In this document: positions 24,201 through 35,260 of the stretch, in pieces
Numbering within the stretch: position 1 is the stretch's first letter
Layout of the letters: each line of letters begins with the position of its first letter
Assembly: GCA_009746045.1 (NCBI GenBank)
Contig: RPFO01000246.1
Location: 2,907,758 to 2,971,757 of the forward strand
Direction of reading: 5' to 3'
DNA: 64,000 nucleotides
DNA from: Mesostigma viride
Taxonomy: Eukaryota > Streptophyta > Mesostigmatophyceae > Mesostigmatales > Mesostigmataceae
The notes under the pieces: model-generated
The model's database searches: none
Seen by the model: the letters and a program-made list of their open reading frames with translations, nothing else
What the model was told of the DNA's origin: nothing
Position numbers and translations under genes: made by a program

Positions 24201-27200
24201 GCGGCACTTGCATGCTTCCTGTATGGTTATGTGAGACAGGGGCTGGCCCTGGTGGCCAACGAGACGGCCTATGCGGCGGCGGCGGCGGCGTGCCAAGCAT
24301 ACGCGGCCGAGCGCGCAAGGAACCGCTTCCCTGTGCCGACGATGAGGGTGTTCAAGGTGAGGAATCGCGGGAGGGCATCATGGGGGGGCAAAAAGAGGGT
24401 TTCAAAGGGAGCAGTTATCTGAGGGCGTTCTAAGGGAGCAAGCATAGGAGGGAGTACACGGGGTGCACACATGGGTGAGTGTTCAAGGGGTGCACAGTGC
24501 ACCCGGTCGCGTGGGTTAACGGTGTTCAAAAGGAGGCAACCGGGCTGCTTGCGATGACGGTAGTACTCGAGGGAGGGGGGCAATGAGGGTGCTGCAGGCA
24601 GGGGGCACCCTTGCTTGCCTAGCTGCATGTGAGTTGCCTCGAGCGCAGCAACGTGGTGTTGTGGATCACTTTCTTGAGCACGCGGGCGCAACCATTCGGT
24701 TGGCGTGTTTTCGCACTGTACAGTAGAGGTGTTCCCTACCAGCTGATTGCGTTGACGTGGCCAAGATTGCACTGGGTGGAAATGCCCGCATTCTATGCAC
24801 CTGCGGCTCCTTGTGCTGGCGCCTGCAACCGTGTTCCCACGTTTGCCCACCTTGCCCCTGGTTACATGGCAACCGGTCACATGGTCACATGAACCGAGAT
24901 CATGCCCCCTACCGTGCTGGCATGCCTCTACCGTGTTCGCGTGTGCAGGAGGCAAGCTCGATGGCGCGCTTCATGCAGTCGCGCCTGGTGCCCGCGCACA
25001 AGGACTCGGCGCACGCGCAGGTGAGGGCCCATCACAGATATACATAGCATGCACAAGGAGCTCTTTTCACCAAGTTAGCGTTAAAAGAATGTCGAGGAGC
25101 CGATCTATTGGGACAACAGCGGCAGAGTATCTGCACGGATTGGACCCACATGCCTGCCCTGATCCCATGCATGCATGCTTCATTGCGCACCTCAATTGCC
25201 CCATTGGTGTGGGCACGGCAAGCCTGTGGTGGAATTGGTGGTTAAGGGGATGGGACGGTCCTAAAGGGCACTTTTCTGGAAACCATACCTATGCATGGGA
25301 TAAAAACCCAAGGATGAGTGGGGACCATAAATATGTTTTTTTTTTTGTTTTTTTAATCCAGCCACTTGGGGGGGGGTACCACCCCCCACCATGTGACCGT
25401 TATGTGCAAAAAATAGAAAAAGACGCGATTCATGGGCGATTTTCCCTATGGACCACCCCCAACTCTTTTACCCCCAACATGATATTTTCCTAAAATTGCA
25501 ACCCTCTCTAACAAATCCAGCCAGTTTGCAGCTTAGAATGAGAATATTTAGATACATTGATGGATTTCAGGGAAAAGCACGTATTTTTTCGGCCCTAAAA
25601 AAATGAATCAAATCATAGACACATGGAATGGGGCCGGGCATGATGAATTCAAATTCCGCATGGTTGCACAGCCACAAGTTCTCAGCTCATTCTGACCACG
25701 TCTACTCAAATTGATGGATGTTAGCATGCCAAAAAAAAATGACAGAAAAACCCTGTTATGAGCACATACACCACCCCAATGACAACTTGCCTACCACAAA
25801 CTGGGCCAGAACAAGTGCAAATAATCCGTTTATGATGTTAGAAAGCTTGCCATCAAATCCCAGGTCATTCTGAGCTAGTTTGACCATATTAATTAGTCAT
25901 CCCCGCTGCCACCCTGCATGCCTGATGAAGCATGGCATTAGAATAAGCACAATCACAAACCCGCCCCCTGCAAAAATGGGAAAAACCACGTAAAACAAGT
26001 ACAAGGTGGTTGAAGAAAGCAGTTACCAGCAGCCTGCAGCGTTCTGGTCAGATTTGACCGGTTTCGGGGAGTCATTCATAGCTTGCACGCAGTCACGATG
26101 CTAACTAATGGATAAAACAGGCACTCTTCAAGGACATAAGCACTAATGTTGCCATCCAGAAAGTTCAAGCAATGGAAGCAAAAACAGGTGGGGAAGAGAT
26201 GAGTGGCTTATTCATGCTCGCCTTTCCTAGACCCCACCACTTTTGCAACACCGCGTATGCCCAGAAGGTTGGTAGCGTAGATGCCTGCGCGGCATAAATT
26301 ATCCCTAGTTCAGTTGTCTAGTATATCAATTACCTCATGCAAGTAACCCAAGTACCACAACCCTGTATACAATGCCCCCAAAACAAGGGCTATGGACTTC
26401 AAGAACCGAAGCAGGTGTGCGACAGAAAATGGTTGCATTCAGCCCCATAAGCATGGCTAGCTCCATCGCTAATACATGAGCGATGCCAACCATCTGAATG
26501 GAGGAGTTGAGTTACAAAGGTCCAGTAAACAACATGCATATATCAATGAGGGAACATGCATATAGAGCCAAATGCCACATATAAGAGTTCTACAGCATGG
26601 TGTGCAAGATTACCTTGATATCCAGGACGCTGAACACCCTAGAGGTGTTCATGAGCTCGCCAGCTCCTTGCAACGGTGATGCCTCTCACAGGCAGCTAGG
26701 GTTGACTAGGCAGTATAAAATGTCTACAATGTTAAACCTTCAATGCAGCAAGCGTAACAAAATCCCGATATCTTGCCGACCAATTCTACGTAACATCACG
26801 ACGCATGACGCACGCAGCGTAAGCCAAACCATTGAAAGCTGCGGGAAATTTGATGGCGCAACTGCAACCAGCGGCGAACAACATAACGAGAACGTATCGG
26901 AAACGACATGAAAAGTTTACCGCCACGGACATTTTTAGAGCGCAAACAGGTCGAGGGGGAATATGAGACAAATGAAAGTACCATGGTCTGGATTATTTTC
27001 CACTCAGGTGGGCAAGAAAGCCCGTCATCCATGGAAGGCTGGGACGCGGATCAGAGCCGTTTAGGGTATTTTCATTGCTGCCATTACTAAACGCTTCGTC
27101 CTGCATCAATGTAACCCACAAAACTTGATTGTCGCCGTCGCAGGCATGCATTTTAAATTATTCGTCGCGACCAGATTATCAGATTAGACCCCCGTGCAAA

Positions 27201-28234
27201 CGTGTATCAAGATAGGCATCGATTCTTGAAATAGTTCATGTTTGGCTATGAAACGTCATGATAGAACATCGTTTCAAACCATCGGCATAATATTTCGTCT
27301 GTCGCTGGCCCGATTAGGCAAGAATTTACGGAACCACGTCGCCATGGCCACCTCCGCCAGAGGTGCACGCATTGTGCACCGCAATTTCACGTTCCGGAGG
27401 TACAGTCGGTACCGGCGCGAAATATTTCAAACAAAATTCGGGACCGTCCGGTCCCCTTAATGGTTTGACCTTGAGATATCTTGTGGTAAAAGTGTGTTGT
27501 CATCGTGGCCAGCTATGAGCAGGCATAATGTTCATTGGGAGGCAGTTAGCAAACTCCTGCATAGTGCAAGCGAAAGCATGTAGGACCGTGCTCCCCTCTA
27601 AGGCGGGCCTGAAAGGTTTGCTCTGTAGAGTGGCCCACCGTTCCTTGGATCTGTTTGCTTCCCTAGTTATTACTCTGAAATGTATCCCACGCCTGCGCTA
27701 TGTAAATTTGGCATTGCGCCCAATGCCATTGGCCCTCAACCGCTTTTTTTGCGTTTTTTCGTCATCCCATTGATTCCTGCACAGTTGCACTAGCATCCTC
27801 CAGTTTCGTGCTTTAGTGTTAGTGCGCACTACAGAAAGTCGTGGCGGCATCAAATGAGTTCAAACATGCAGTAATGTTTTCTGTAATTGACTGTGTGAGC
27901 TCCCCCATGCAGTGGCTTGCCTCTCAATGGCACTGATTGCAAACATGGATTTGTTACTGTTGTGCGGAAACCTTGGATGGTGGCCTGCCCCTACACTGGC
28001 GGCGCACCGCAGGAGGCCCAGTTCCCTCAGCTTCGCACTCTGGACAGCCAGGCACTGCAGGCGCTTCAGGCAAAGCTGTTCCACACTGAAGAAGCCAGTT
28101 TCTGCGAATGGATGGCAGGGCTGGGTCTGCTGCCTGCAGACGTTCCTCAAGCTGCCACATCAGCTCAACTCCACTCCAAATCAACAACTCACTCTGAGAA
28201 TGGTTATGCTACAGGAGGCCCCGTGTCTAGCTGA
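11466..28234 (+). CDS. SEC23: SEC23-like COPII coat protein (plant-type), fifteen exons, 858 residues
   Basis: COPII inner-coat subunit: Sec23 is the GTPase activator of Sar1 in ER-to-Golgi vesicle budding. Exons: 11466-11747, 13224-13359, 14195-14454, 15359-15692, 16381-16505, 16791-16869, 18023-18163, 18660-19004, 19873-19990, 21154-21261, 22201-22363, 23390-23464, 24240-24356, 24949-25020 and 28013-28234. All fourteen junctions are GT-AG and phase-consistent. Domains in order: Gln/Ser-rich N-terminus (1-94); zinc finger with Cys 136, 139, 158 and 161 (RCTKC...WSCGIC); vWA-like trunk (VSIVTAGSTVAIYD; HDDFGGTF); beta-sandwich from about 453; helical region with DARMKDIAERFGSQ and YHLRRGP; gelsolin-like part (DCGTDIFIW); C-terminal FPQLRTL and SFCEWM. 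The FPQLRTL...FCEWM tail is, from memory, typical of the divergent plant SEC23 (At4g01810 type) rather than yeast-like Sec23. The sequence around the usual Sar1 arginine finger was not checked. Confidence 0.9.
12650..13190. repeat. 25-bp minisatellite in SEC23 intron 1
   Basis: About twenty imperfect copies of a 25-bp pyrimidine-rich unit, alternating between CTGGCCCTCGCCTCTTGTTG-like and CTGGCCCTCCCCTCCTGCTG-like variants. Since 25 is not a multiple of 3, the array is open in several frames and gives spurious Leu/Pro/Ser/Cys proteins. It ends about 35 bp before the acceptor of exon 2 at 13,223, so it may supply or crowd the polypyrimidine tract. Confidence 0.85.
14926..15058. repeat. Tandem duplication of about 67 bp in SEC23 intron 3
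   Basis: Two copies of a segment starting ATCATCACCTGCCAATA and ending CCACATCCTATCCTGGGCTC. The first copy has an extra internal CTACCCACAT. It lies wholly within the intron between exons 3 and 4. Confidence 0.8.
15680..15830 (+). repeat. Second copy of the SEC23 exon 4 donor junction inside intron 4
   Basis: The exon 4 end GCTGGGAG|GTAGGG (donor at 15,693) recurs as GCTGGGAGGTAGGG at 15,801-15,814, 116 bp downstream. Similarity continues after it (GTGTG..., ATGCTGC). The second copy would be an equally good 5' splice site. Confidence 0.7.
18179..18365. repeat. (CT)n(CA)n then (GT)n microsatellites in SEC23 intron 7
   Basis: A (CT) run of about 30 bp passes directly into a (CA) run to about 18,250, followed by interrupted CA and then an imperfect GT run from about 18,286. 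The CT run begins about 15 bp after the GTGTGT donor of exon 7. CA and GT runs on the same strand could pair as an imperfect hairpin in the pre-mRNA. Confidence 0.9.
21278..21643. repeat. (CCCT)n array in SEC23 intron 10
   Basis: A nearly pure CCCT tetranucleotide array of about 365 bp, broken only by a few CTCCT slips. It starts 16 bp after the exon 10 donor (GAGCT|GTAAGC at 21,262). The predicted Pro-Ser-Leu and Arg-Glu-Gly proteins across it are repeat artefacts. Confidence 0.95.
23454..23640 (+). repeat. 44-bp tandem repeat containing the SEC23 exon 12 donor, 4 copies
   Basis: The unit begins TATTCATCTGG|GTGGTGGGTGGA and ends ATATAACTTNAGTTGGC. Copies start at 23,454, 23,498, 23,542 and 23,586, with a truncated fifth at 23,631. 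The first copy overlaps the end of the 75-nt exon encoding DCGTDIFIW (the twelfth exon), so the exon end plus its 5' splice site is the repeated unit. Using a later donor would add an in-frame extension that soon meets a stop. Confidence 0.9.
23759..23778. repeat. Poly-C tract in SEC23 intron 12
   Basis: About twenty consecutive C. Similar homopolymers occur at 17,147-17,160 (C) and 20,272-20,287 (G), all intronic, and are likely points of length variation or sequencing error. Confidence 0.8.
25021..28012 (+). other. 3-kb last intron of SEC23, AT-richer than its surroundings
   Basis: The intron runs from CACGCGCAG|GTGAGG to CACCGCAG|GAGGCCCAG and joins two phase-0 exons whose joined protein keeps the plant-SEC23 order (AHKD...FPQLRTL). 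From about 25,300 the base composition shifts towards A/T, with short A and T runs, which suggests inserted sequence. I find no convincing exon, terminal repeats or transposase in it. Confidence 0.6.
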
Positions 28235-28319
28235 TCCCACGAATTTTTACGTACATATGGGCGCCCTCTAGATCTTCACTTATAATGAAGAAGCAGATCG
28301 ATGATCAAAGCTATTTTTT

Positions 28320-28324
28320 TGTAA
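28320..28324 (+). terminator. TGTAA poly(A) signal of SEC23
   Basis: TGTAA lies 85 bp after the TAG stop of SEC23 (28,232-28,234), inside TTTTTTTGTAAGC. Position and motif fit a chlorophyte polyadenylation signal. Confidence 0.55.
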
Positions 28325-28609
28325 GCAGTCCTTCTATATTGGGACCCACGTAATGCAAGTCTTAATTTTGTTCGTTCAGAATGGGGTTTTAGCGCTCTGC
28401 CAGAGCAACTGTACAACCCCTGATGCGGAGCAACCCAGCCGACCTGGATCGTCACAACCATGATGCTTTATATTCCAAGCAATAATGATTGATCAAGATT
28501 ATGTAGCAATGCAATCAATGTGCACAGCCAATGGTTACCCTGCCGAGAAAGGCAGGCCTCGTCCACTATCTAACTAGTTAAACTAGAAGGTCTAACTAAA
28601 CAAGAACTG

Positions 28610-29180
28610 CAACCAACATAATAGTTGAACACGTGTACGCCCCCGCTGGGGAGTCACGAAGCACAATAATACAGCTAGAGGTAGTAAAGTGCTTTTCATC
28701 CCCGTATGTTGCACACGTATGGGAAGGGGGCAGAGACACCCTTCTTCCCTCTTGCATGCATGCCCGGAGGCAAACCACAGCTGCATGCAATCTAAACTAC
28801 TCACGAGGAGAGTCTGGCATAACTGTGGGTGCACTATTGCTGAAATGCAACCAACATGGGCCGTCATGCTACGAGTAGGAGCAGATAGAGGCCCGGCATA
28901 TGCGCATGCCAACGTAGGCCACCGACGGTCTATCCTAGCTCCCCCTGATGGTGAGAGGCTCATACACCATACTAAGGCCCTGCGCTGTTTGTCCCCTTGA
29001 TACTAAGGCCCGAGGTCATACAGTGTAAGTAAGTACTTGCGTGTCGATCATGCGCATGGGCATGCCTGGCACGGAGTACCAGGTAGACACCTCCTAAAAT
29101 TAAATTATAACATGCCTCCGTTGGGAGATCATGTAGCACATATTCCTTGCTGGATGGATGGAGGTGGACGAAGCCGCGGA
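28610..29180. repeat. Diverged copies of the hairpin repeat family
   Basis: Near 28,640 the sequence GCCCCCGCTGGGGAGTCACG, followed by AAGCAC, matches the hairpin motif found at 1,960 and 51,665. At 29,030-29,070 AAGTAAGTACTTGCGTGTC plus GCATGGGCATGCC...CACGGAG matches 51,870-51,911. At 29,110-29,160 a third, weaker copy is followed by GGATGGATGG. The block sits just beyond the 3' side of the minus-strand LINE RT remnant and may be its tail. Confidence 0.6.
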
Positions 29181-29239
29181 ATCGAACTAACCTAACTCTA
29201 AGCTATCTAGTCTAGAAAATCCTAATTAACTGCACTACT

Positions 29240-31330
29240 CAGCAAAACGCCCCTTCCTCTTGGGAGGAGGTGGCTTGCCCACAGGGGCTGGCGTGTGGGC
29301 CTGGACAATCTTCTGCCACCGCTAGCTTGTTCTGCATGGCAGTCCAAAGAAGGGAGAGGGAGTGGATGCGGTGTCCAAACTGAGCTGGGACCACTAGGTC
29401 GGCCAGCAACATCTGGGTGTAGTTCATGGCAGGTTTGCCTAGCTTCCTAGGAATGTCCTTGGGGCCAGGCCAGGTCAAGATTTGCCGCCCTGGTTGGCCA
29501 AGCCGGTGGGGGCCGGCCAGACCAAGGGCGGTGTCGGCGACCTCAGGGCCGCTGGTGCGAGCAAGATGTCATACAAATGCTATCATACTCTGCCTAATCT
29601 CATCCGAAATACGAGGCATACCCTGATACAAAGACTCTAATGATCGACCTATGCTTGGAAAACCCTACATTCAGGACATGTCGGAGCATCCTGTAAACCG
29701 TGCCGCCGTCTAGCTTAGCTGCCAGTGTGTCCGTGAGTGTCCACGCCTCGGCGCCATACGTAAGCACCGTGAGGACGAGCGAGGACCTTGACGAGCATCA
29801 TTGCGTTTGCAGGGCGCGCCCAGGCCCTTCGAGCGCCAGTAGATGTTGAGTGAACGGAGCCTGGCCCAGGCCAGGCCGATGCCGGGGTCCACATCGTCGG
29901 CGGTGTTGGGGAGCATGCTCCCCAACAGTTTGAAGCGATCATGGAACGGGACCTCCGTCCCGTCGAGCAGTCGCAGCAGCGGTGGGTGACTGGAGGCCCC
30001 AATCACCATCGCCTCAGTTAATTTGACACTAATTAATCTCCAACCCCACCGCCCGCTCGCCTCCAAGCCCAGACAGTCCAGCCAGGTCTGAATGTGCTCG
30101 GGGCGCGCGATGAGGGTGGTGTCGCGTCCGCATAAATCAGGTCGGCCAGGCGGTAGCCAGTGCCCGACCCCCGCCGTGCTCGCGCTCGTTAAGGATGTCC
30201 AAGCCGGGCTCGAACCCCTTAAGAGCAGTAAAGCGCGCACGTGCCCGGCGCGAATGACGTGGTCCACTGACGACAGTACAATTGAACAGATATGGGGACA
30301 GGACATATGCACAACCTTGCCACACCCCGTGGCCGGTGTTCAAAGGGGGAATGGCGGAATGCTACGTGGGGTGGTGCCTTCCGTACTGTCCGCACTATAC
30401 TGCCTGTGAGCCCTCATACAGTCGACGAATGGCAGCAATAAACGCAGGTGGTACCCGATCCGGAGCTAGGATGGCCCAAACTAGCCTCCCAGAGGACCGT
30501 GTCAAAGGCCTTGATATATAGTCAACACTGAAAATGAAGACCGGCGGCAAACCATCAGGCCAAAGGCGACGCACCTCCTCCATCAACCGGCGCGCGACAA
30601 ATACAGCCATGACAGTGTTACAATCCCAGGACGGAAACCCATCTGAGACTCACCCCGAGGTGGGGGTCCAGCGCGGCGCGGAGCCTGTGCAGCATCATGC
30701 GCATGAAGACCAGCTTCAGCGCGGCGCTCTGGATCGATCGAGGCATGCAGTCTGACACCCCGATAGTTACCGGGGTCAGCAGCAGAGCCCTTCTTGTACA
30801 GCATGACGCGGATGGCCGTCTGCCATCCATGCACTCAGCAGGCGGAGGCCTCATAAGAGAGCAGGACACCCGGTTGCACAACGCCAGCACTGAGATCAAG
30901 CTCCCGGCTCACCGCCGGGGCAGGGGTCTTCAGCAGCTCAGCAGAAAGGTGGTCGGCACCGACCGCCGCGTCGAGCCGCATGCAAGGGCGCGGTCCAATT
31001 CCTTCAACTGAAGTGAAGGGGCATGGACGAGTGACGACGTCGTTGGTGGCAAGGCAGCCCTCCTGCATGCAAGGCGGGGACTTGGTATAGTCCGCGGCCA
31101 AGGAGGGGGGGGCAGGCGGCGGGGGTGGTCCGGCAACACCGAGACTGGCGGCCGTCTCGGGCCGGTGAAGCGGGGGGGGGGGCGGGGCGCGAGCCCCACC
31201 TAGCTGTCAAGGAAACATTGTGGGCCAACATGCAGCGGTCCAGGCTGACCGGCACTGTGCCGTCCCCCGTGTGCTCCACCGGGTGGCGCTGCCGCCGGCC
31301 GCCGAGCCGGTCGAGGTGGTACCCGTACAT
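29240..31330 (-). pseudogene. LINE reverse transcriptase remnant (non-LTR retrotransposon, copy B)
   Basis: On the minus strand, in shifting frames, the RT order of non-LTR elements can be followed: GNYRGVRL near 30,770 (RT1/2), FIFSVDYISRPL near 30,540 (first Asp block), GVWQGC...LSPYLFN near 30,310, LIYAD followed after a one-base slip by TTLIARPEHIQTWLD near 30,140-30,070, and FKLLGSMLP then WARLRSLNIYWRSKGLG near 29,930-29,820 (thumb). At least four frame changes make it non-functional. A 3' untranslated segment at about 29,260-29,610 is also found, diverged, at 33,960-34,620. Clade not determined. Confidence 0.75.
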
Positions 31331-32755
31331 GTCCTAACTTGCCCTGGTTGCAAGCTTGGCAGGCCTTGTGTCACGGACACGAGCTATGTCATCCGGGCGC
31401 CCACTATGCACAAGACCGGTGACGTGCGAAAGGAATTTGTTTTCTACGCATTTTCGACAAAGGCTAGTGACCGGGGGGGGGACACTAGCACTTGCAGCAT
31501 AAGAGCGGACGAAAGTGTACGTGCGCGCGCGCCGGGCCAGGCACAGCTGGGCGCGCAGCACTGACTTTGAGCGGACGGCAGCACAAGTGCGCAGCGTCGA
31601 GAGGATCATACGCGAGTTAGTGGACAGCTGGAGCTGGAGCTGCATGGCGCTGGAGCTGGACTGCTGGACTGCTGGACTGCTGGACTTCAACAGCGCCGAG
31701 GCTATTGCATGACAGGCCAGGTGTCTTTGTGGTGTAGAATAGCGGGTCAACGTTATGAGGACTGGACAGAAAATGGAAAAGGACAATTTGCGGTGCGGAG
31801 CCAGATCGCTGGAATGAATGCGAAATCGCTGGCAGCCATACAAAGGGATTTCTTCTAGAAAGGAACGATTAGACGCAATGTTTGCTGGGCCACTCACACG
31901 CAAGGTGTGAGCGTGCAGATTGTCTGAAGGATATTATGCTTCGACCTTGGTGGACGTGACTCAATGCCGGACATTCCCGTTCCCTGGCAGGGACAGAAAT
32001 GCCGGAGCCTCTAGGAGATGAGATCGGCAACAGGGTATAGCACTGATTTAGATTTGTCGGGATGACTTCCTGCAAGTTTGTTGGCATGTGTGGTACAAAG
32101 CCAGGACGGCAACTGGAATGCGGTTTCTATTTGCATGGTTCAGGCAGCAAGATAGTTTTGGCATTCCTGGCTGGACTGACAAGTGTGGTGTGTGTCATGC
32201 GTTGGGCATGACGAATGGTTTGGTTCATAGTCGAAGAGGACTCTCACGCAGCGTGTAGTCTCTTCGAGTTTCTCGTTAGTGGCCTTCGTGTTTCTCCCTT
32301 TCCTTGGGAGCAAGGCCGGTAGCATGTCATGGAGCGCTGCCTAACTGCGGGCTCGTGAGCATGGAGTGCATCGATATTGAGACAATCAACGTGTTGTAAT
32401 TGTATTAACTTTCTCAATAAATTCCGCATGTGCGGCTTCATCATCAGACTGTGCAAAGTGTGTGTTGTGAAAGCATTGTTCTATAGCAGGGGAGGCAAAA
32501 GCATCATCTTGCACCATCATATTGTCGCAATTAGAGTAGTTGGAGCGTCTAGCTAACGCCCCGGAGCAAGGATATTCAAACGCGGCACGCGACGGTACAC
32601 AAGCTAGGGGATCAATAAGGTGGTCATCAGGCTGACGAGGGACAGTTCCTTGTCCTCGGCTGAGAGCCCTCTTTTCGTTAATCATGGGACAGGTCCTCGC
32701 CCACCCCACAGCCTGGGCATGCAGACACGTCAGCTCAGCTCATTTGGGTTTTACC
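31331..32755. other. Spacer between LINE endonuclease and RT remnants
   Basis: No gene is supported. It holds a short CTGCTGGA-type tandem near 31,665-31,690, next to GGAGCTGGAGCTGGA, and an AT-richer part after about 31,900. A minus-strand Arg/Ser/Leu-rich frame at 31,903-31,334 might be degraded LINE linker sequence, but it carries no motif I can name. Confidence 0.4.
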
Positions 32756-32759
32756 AAAT

Positions 32760-33708
32760 TAAGCTGAGTGGCTAGCCGCCACGGTGGCGCCGGAGATTGT
32801 GGCACGCAGACGCGACACTTGGCATCCGCGCGCGATGCACTGGCCGGGCCGCCTCTGCGTCCTCAGCGTGTGCGTAGTAGGGCTCCACAAGGGCGGCCCG
32901 TTGCGCAGCACCGGTTTCTGCAGCGGGTCCCGGTTACGCTTGAGGCGGTGCCGGGCGGCCATGCAAGACCTTTGGGTCCTGGCGGTATAGAGCGGGCCCG
33001 ATCGCCATCTGCTAGCAATGTACGTGCGTTAAAAGTCGCGAGGGCCATGCAAGGATGCCTGCTGGCCCAACCGACAGGGGAGAACGGCGATGGGGGACTC
33101 ATGGGCCGGATGGATGCAGCGGGAGGTGGGGGTGAGGATGGAACGGAGGGGAGCCGGGAAGCGGAGGGAATAGTGCTTTTCATCGCATTGATTTTGTCCT
33201 GCACGCGTAGGATGCGAGCCTGCCGCTTGCTTGGGGTATTTGGGGGTGATTGCACAACGCCGAGGCGTAGGTTTACAATCTAGCACTCGTTGGGTTTTAC
33301 GAATCTTCAGGACAGTTGCCAGCTAGATGAAGTTGTAGCCCGAAATACCGGCACCACCATGTCTATCACCCGACTGCTAGGTCAAGGCATGGGAGTGGAA
33401 CAGGGGACTGTTTAGGGGCTGTCCCCGAAGCCGGTTAGCCGCGAGCCGACGAGTAGGGTTGTCTTACGGGAACCACCAGGGGCAGCACGCTTCGCACCAC
33501 GAGACTCACCACGAGACTGGCCACATTGTCGGTGTCTACACGGACACCACCCAGGAAAGCACCAAAACGACCATCCGGCAACAGTCGCAGCTGCACAAGC
33601 TTGCCCCCAGCCGGCTACTACGTACCCGGCTCGTGCCACCACCACCTGCTCGTGATTCCAGCACTTCCTCCTCGCCGCCAGCTGTGCCGGGGTGTAGTCT
33701 TCATCCAT
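32760..33708 (-). pseudogene. LINE 5' part remnant: ORF1 tail and APE-type endonuclease start
   Basis: On the minus strand, MDEDYTPAQLAARRKCWNHEQ at about 33,708-33,645 resembles the end of LINE ORF1 proteins and the LDDDLTLAQQQRRRELWP block at 1.7 kb. Downstream, near 33,055, MALATFNARTLLADG matches the usual opening of LINE APE endonucleases (xxxATxNxRxLL). The frame breaks soon after. Orientation and order (ORF1, endonuclease, then RT at 31-29.7 kb) fit one decayed element of about 5 kb. Confidence 0.5.
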
Positions 33709-33744
33709 GCTGATGGGGTGGCCCTTGAGCAGACGACGGTCTCA

Positions 33745-34466
33745 CTCCATGGCCGGTGAGGGTAAGCCGGGGATGACCCGCCTTCCCCGCTCACGGGATA
33801 AGGCGCTGGCCCCTTCCCAGTCGGTGGTCACTCCGCGGCCCTTGACACCATGGCGGATAAGATGGAAATTCCTCCTGGGGGCCGGGGGGGGGGAAGGGGG
33901 GCTATATAGCCTGCAGGGGCCATGGCCGGTGTGCATGGGCCTCGACAATGGTCTGCCATCTCTTCTTGTCCTGCCATCAGTCCAAGCTAGCTCTAGAGAG
34001 GGAGTAAATGCGGTGTTCAAACTGATCAAGCTGGGACCGCATGAGGTCGGCCAGCGCAGCTGATCAATCTGTATAGATAATCGCTGGTCTACCAATTAAC
34101 CCGGCCAATGGCCGGTGAGGGTAAGCCGGGGATGACCCGCCTTCCCCGCTCACGGGATAAGGCGCTGGCCCCTTCCCAGTCGGTGGTCACTCCGGCCCTT
34201 GACACCATGGCGGATAAGATGGAAATTCCTCCTGGGGGCCGGGGGGGGGGGGAAGGGGGGCTATATAGCCTGCAGGGGCCATGGCCGGTGTGCATGGGCC
34301 TCGACAATGGTCTGCCATCTCTTCTTGTCCTGCCATCAGTCCAAGCTAGCTCTAGAGAGGGAGTAAATGCGGTGTTCAAACTGATCAAGCTGGGACCGCA
34401 TGAGGTCGGCCAGCGCAGCTGATCAATCTGTATAGATAATCGCTGGTCTAGCAATTAACCCGGCCT
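33745..34466. repeat. 359-bp tandem duplication
   Basis: Two nearly identical direct copies starting GGCCGGTGAGGGTAAGCCGG at 33,751 and 34,110. They run through a TATATAGCC motif and AGTCCAAGCTAGCTC to AATCTGTATAGATAATCGC and AATTAACCCGGCC. Visible differences are CCGCGGCCC against CCGGCCC, a GG insertion with different length of a G run, and CTACCAATT against CTAGCAATT. Part of the unit resembles the LINE 3' region at 29,330-29,430. The high identity points to a recent event. Confidence 0.95.
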
Positions 34467-34469
34467 TCG

Positions 34470-35260
34470 GGTTTTGTCCTTTGGGCCAGGCGGCGTCAGA
34501 ATATATGCCGCGCTGGCTAGCTGGCCGAGCCGCTGGGGGGCGGCCAGACCAAGGACGGTGTCTATGCCTGACTGGTTCGAGCAAGATGTCCTACAATTGC
34601 TATTGCACGCTGCCTAATCTCATATGAAATTATGCGTGGCATACCTTTATACAAAACCTCTAGAGTGACCGGTAAAAACCCCATGCACAGTCAGGAACTG
34701 TTGGAGCATCCTAGTTACTGTTCAGCCGTGTGACGGCCAGCTGGTCCATGAGAGTCCAGACCTCGGCCCCGTACTGTGCATTCGATGAGGACCAAGACCT
34801 TGAAGAGCAAGTGCTCGCTTGCGGTCCTCGCCGAGGTCCTTTGAGTGCCAGTAGGTGTTGAGCGAGCGGAGCCTAGCCCAGGCCAGGCCGATGTGGGGGC
34901 CGGCACATCGTCACGACCGTGTCCGGCCGGGAGCATGCTCCCCAACAGTTTGAAGTCGGTCATGGAACTGCACCTCAGACCCGTCGGGCAGCCGCGGGCG
35001 ACTGGTAGCCACTACCAATCACCATCACCTCGGTTTTGACGCTAATCTCCAGCCCCACCGCCCGAGCCTCCAAGCCCAGACAGTCCAACCAAGTCTGAAT
35101 GTGCTCGGGGCTCTCAATGAGGGTGGTATCACGATCCGCATATAAATAAGTTCGGACAGGCGATAGCCAGGGCCATCGCCACCTGTGCTACGGTGGTTAA
35201 GGATGTCCAAGCCAGGCTCGAACCCCTTAAAGAGGTTAAAAGTTATTGACACGTACAATT
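34470..35260 (-). pseudogene. 5'-truncated LINE remnant (copy A), RT C-terminal part
   Basis: The minus strand reads GFEPGLDILN, a YRLSELIY-like catalytic-loop region, ESPEHIQTWLDCLGLEA, FKLLGSMLP and SLNTYW-like thumb sequence in changing frames. These blocks occur in the same order as in the copy at 29.7-30.2 kb. The 34,470-34,620 stretch matches 29,450-29,610. It is a second copy of the same family, cut off at about 35,260, head-to-tail with copy B and the 359-bp duplication. Confidence 0.65.
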
